The notes beneath the pieces are model-generated. The model had not been told where the DNA came from. It did no database searches and saw only the letters and a list, made by a program, of their open reading frames with translations. From the NCBI RefSeq assembly GCF_000425645.1, contig NZ_KE384430.1, positions 1,227,492 to 1,291,491 of the forward strand: a stretch of 64,000 bases of DNA, read 5' to 3'. Source of the DNA: Gaetbulibacter saemankumensis DSM 17032. Lineage in GTDB: Bacteria > Bacteroidota > Bacteroidia > Flavobacteriales > Flavobacteriaceae. This document shows, piece after piece, positions 62,996 through 64,000 of this stretch (positions are counted from its first letter, which is position 1; every line of letters begins with the position of its first letter). The translations under genes and the position numbers were made by a program.

Positions 62996-63697
62996 TTAGT
63001 GACAGTTTATTTCACTGGATATAACATCATGCACAGGAGTTGGGGAAATGTATGGAATTCCAAGGCCTAAACCCCTAAGTATAAAAATAGCTCCAATTAA
63101 AACTACAAAAACAGGAATGACTTTTTGTATTTTTTGCTTCATAGAACTTTTTAAAAACTGACTAAAATAAATGGCAGAGGTCATTAGAGGAATGGTTCCC
63201 ATACCAAAAAGAATCATATAAAGGCTGCCTTTTAGTGCCGCACCCGAGGCTATAGCTGCAAAGATGGCCATGTAAACCAGGCCACAGGGTAAAAAGCCAT
63301 TTAAAAAACCAATGGTTAAAAAGGTGTCGTTAGTTTTCTTTTTTAAAGCAGTTCCCAGGGCTGACTTAATTTTCGAAATAAGTCTGTAAATAGGTTTGGA
63401 TATGTTGTAATTATTAAGCGTATTCTGAGGAACGATTACAAGAGCAATCATTAAAACACCCACAATAATAGAGAGTTGTTGTTGAAATCCGAATAAATTT
63501 AAACTTTTACCAATAAGTCCAAAAACCAGACCAATTATAGCATAAGCCATAATGCGTCCAAAATGATAAATAGTAATTTGGGATAGTTTTTTATAAGCAT
63601 TCGTTCGGTCTACAGGAAGCATAAAAGCAATAGGTCCGCACATGCCGACACAGTGGAAACTCCCCAGAATACCAAAAATAAATGCTGAAACTAGCAT
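62996..63697 (-). CDS. SafE/TauE-like membrane protein of the cbb3-oxidase assembly cluster
   Basis: A 233-residue protein with six membrane helices. The N-terminal FGILGSFHCVGMCGPIAFML and the middle GFLNGFLPCGLVYMAIFAA (conserved Cys residues in C-x-GMC-GP and PCG) are typical of the SafE subfamily. That subfamily lies next to FixH/CcoH and is implicated in copper or cofactor supply to cbb3 cytochrome oxidase. The start is 2 bases before the FixH stop, so the genes are coupled. Transport of sulfite is not supported. Confidence 0.87.
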   Translation of the reverse strand: MLVSAFIFGILGSFHCVGMCGPIAFMLPVDRTNAYKKLSQITIYHFGRIMAYAIIGLVFGLIGKSLNLFGFQQQLSIIVGVLMIALVIVPQNTLNNYNISKPIYRLISKIKSALGTALKKKTNDTFLTIGFLNGFLPCGLVYMAIFAAIASGAALKGSLYMILFGMGTIPLMTSAIYFSQFLKSSMKQKIQKVIPVFVVLIGAIFILRGLGLGIPYISPTPVHDVISSEINCH

Positions 63698-63698
63698 A

Positions 63699-64000
63699 TT
63701 AATAATTTATTGTTTCTTTGTATAAATAGGCTTCATTATTGTATTGCCAATCAATTTTTATGTTCCAACGACCATCTACCAAACGTTTGTCAGGTATGAG
63801 CAAATAGGGTTTAGATAATGATATTTTAGTATCAAAATCTAATTGTTTGTTAGATGGTCTATATAGGAACACATGTCCGGTAACTTTTGTAATGTCAATA
63901 TTTTGTGGAAAAGCAATTAGTAAGCCTTCATCTGTTTTTTCATAACTTACATTTTCGCTTAAATTTTGAGCGTTTTTAAGTTTGTCAATATCTTGCTGAA
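63699..64000 (-). CDS. fixH: FixH/CcoH-family protein (partial)
   Basis: The last ~100 codons are inside the window, and the gene runs off its right end. The visible part reads GHVFLYRPSNKQLDFD, LVDGRWNIKIDWQYNNEAYLY and ends KETINY. It matches the FixH periplasmic domain (YRPS..., DGRW...W). FixH helps assemble cbb3-type cytochrome c oxidase; the rest of the fix/cco cluster should lie further right. Confidence 0.85.
   Translation of the reverse strand, partial: QQDIDKLKNAQNLSENVSYEKTDEGLLIAFPQNIDITKVTGHVFLYRPSNKQLDFDTKISLSKPYLLIPDKRLVDGRWNIKIDWQYNNEAYLYKETINY

Noticed and set aside
1-64000. CRISPR arrays, prophage or conjugation genes
   Set aside because: No regularly spaced repeats and no integrase, transposase, relaxase or phage structural genes were seen on either strand.

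Overview
The window comes from a marine-type member of the Bacteroidota, most likely Flavobacteriaceae. The evidence is AT-rich DNA, SusC/SusD and a hybrid two-component regulator, type IX secretion (T9SS) C-terminal sorting domains, promoters of the TAnnTTTG type, and a tmRNA tag reading GENNYALAA. No mobile-element gene, CRISPR array, tRNA or rRNA gene was seen.

Bases 1-1450 hold the end of a large secreted T9SS cargo protein and a small PH/GRAM-like protein. Bases 1505-30343 are one polysaccharide utilization locus (PUL). The leftward operon from 8882 encodes a T9SS beta-strand protein, two beta-helix proteins distantly related to GH110 (one with LamG and sorting domains) and a sulfatase. 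Rightward genes at 9186 and 10882 encode a second sulfatase and the HTCS regulator. Leftward genes from 30343 encode a GH110, SusC, SusD, a sulfatase, an unassigned TIM-barrel-like enzyme and another sulfatase. An SGNH esterase and a second GH110 follow, probably from their own promoters. The gene set (four S1 sulfatases, two GH110 alpha-1,3-galactosidases, two GH110-like proteins, an esterase) points to a sulfated, alpha-galactose-containing algal polysaccharide. I infer that sulfates and acyl groups are removed and alpha-galactosyl residues released by exo-acting beta-helix enzymes. No classical endo-galactanase (GH16, GH82, GH150) is present. Three upstream regions share a 34-bp element, TGTAAC-N15-TGTAACATTT, which I propose as the HTCS operator.

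Bases 30678-32457 hold two small hypothetical genes, a gene remnant and tmRNA (minus strand), preceded by a structured and probably transcribed 150-bp leader. The ssrA 3' end faces the PUL, and a degenerate direct repeat of that end lies at the far left edge of the PUL, which suggests an old island boundary.

Bases 32458-64000 are core genome. They include a saccharopine/alanine dehydrogenase-like enzyme, kdsA, typA, a cell-envelope cluster (two flippase paralogues, an EptA-like transferase, three glycosyltransferases), ftsE, a TPR/outer-membrane barrel pair, a methyltransferase, a YkgJ-type protein, a NamZ-type muramidase and a LolE-like permease. They continue with an ECF sigma/anti-sigma pair, a YceI lipoprotein, hemN with a universal stress protein, a TolC/HlyD/ABC export operon with a degenerate ATPase, and the end of a cbb3-oxidase assembly cluster (SafE-like, FixH).
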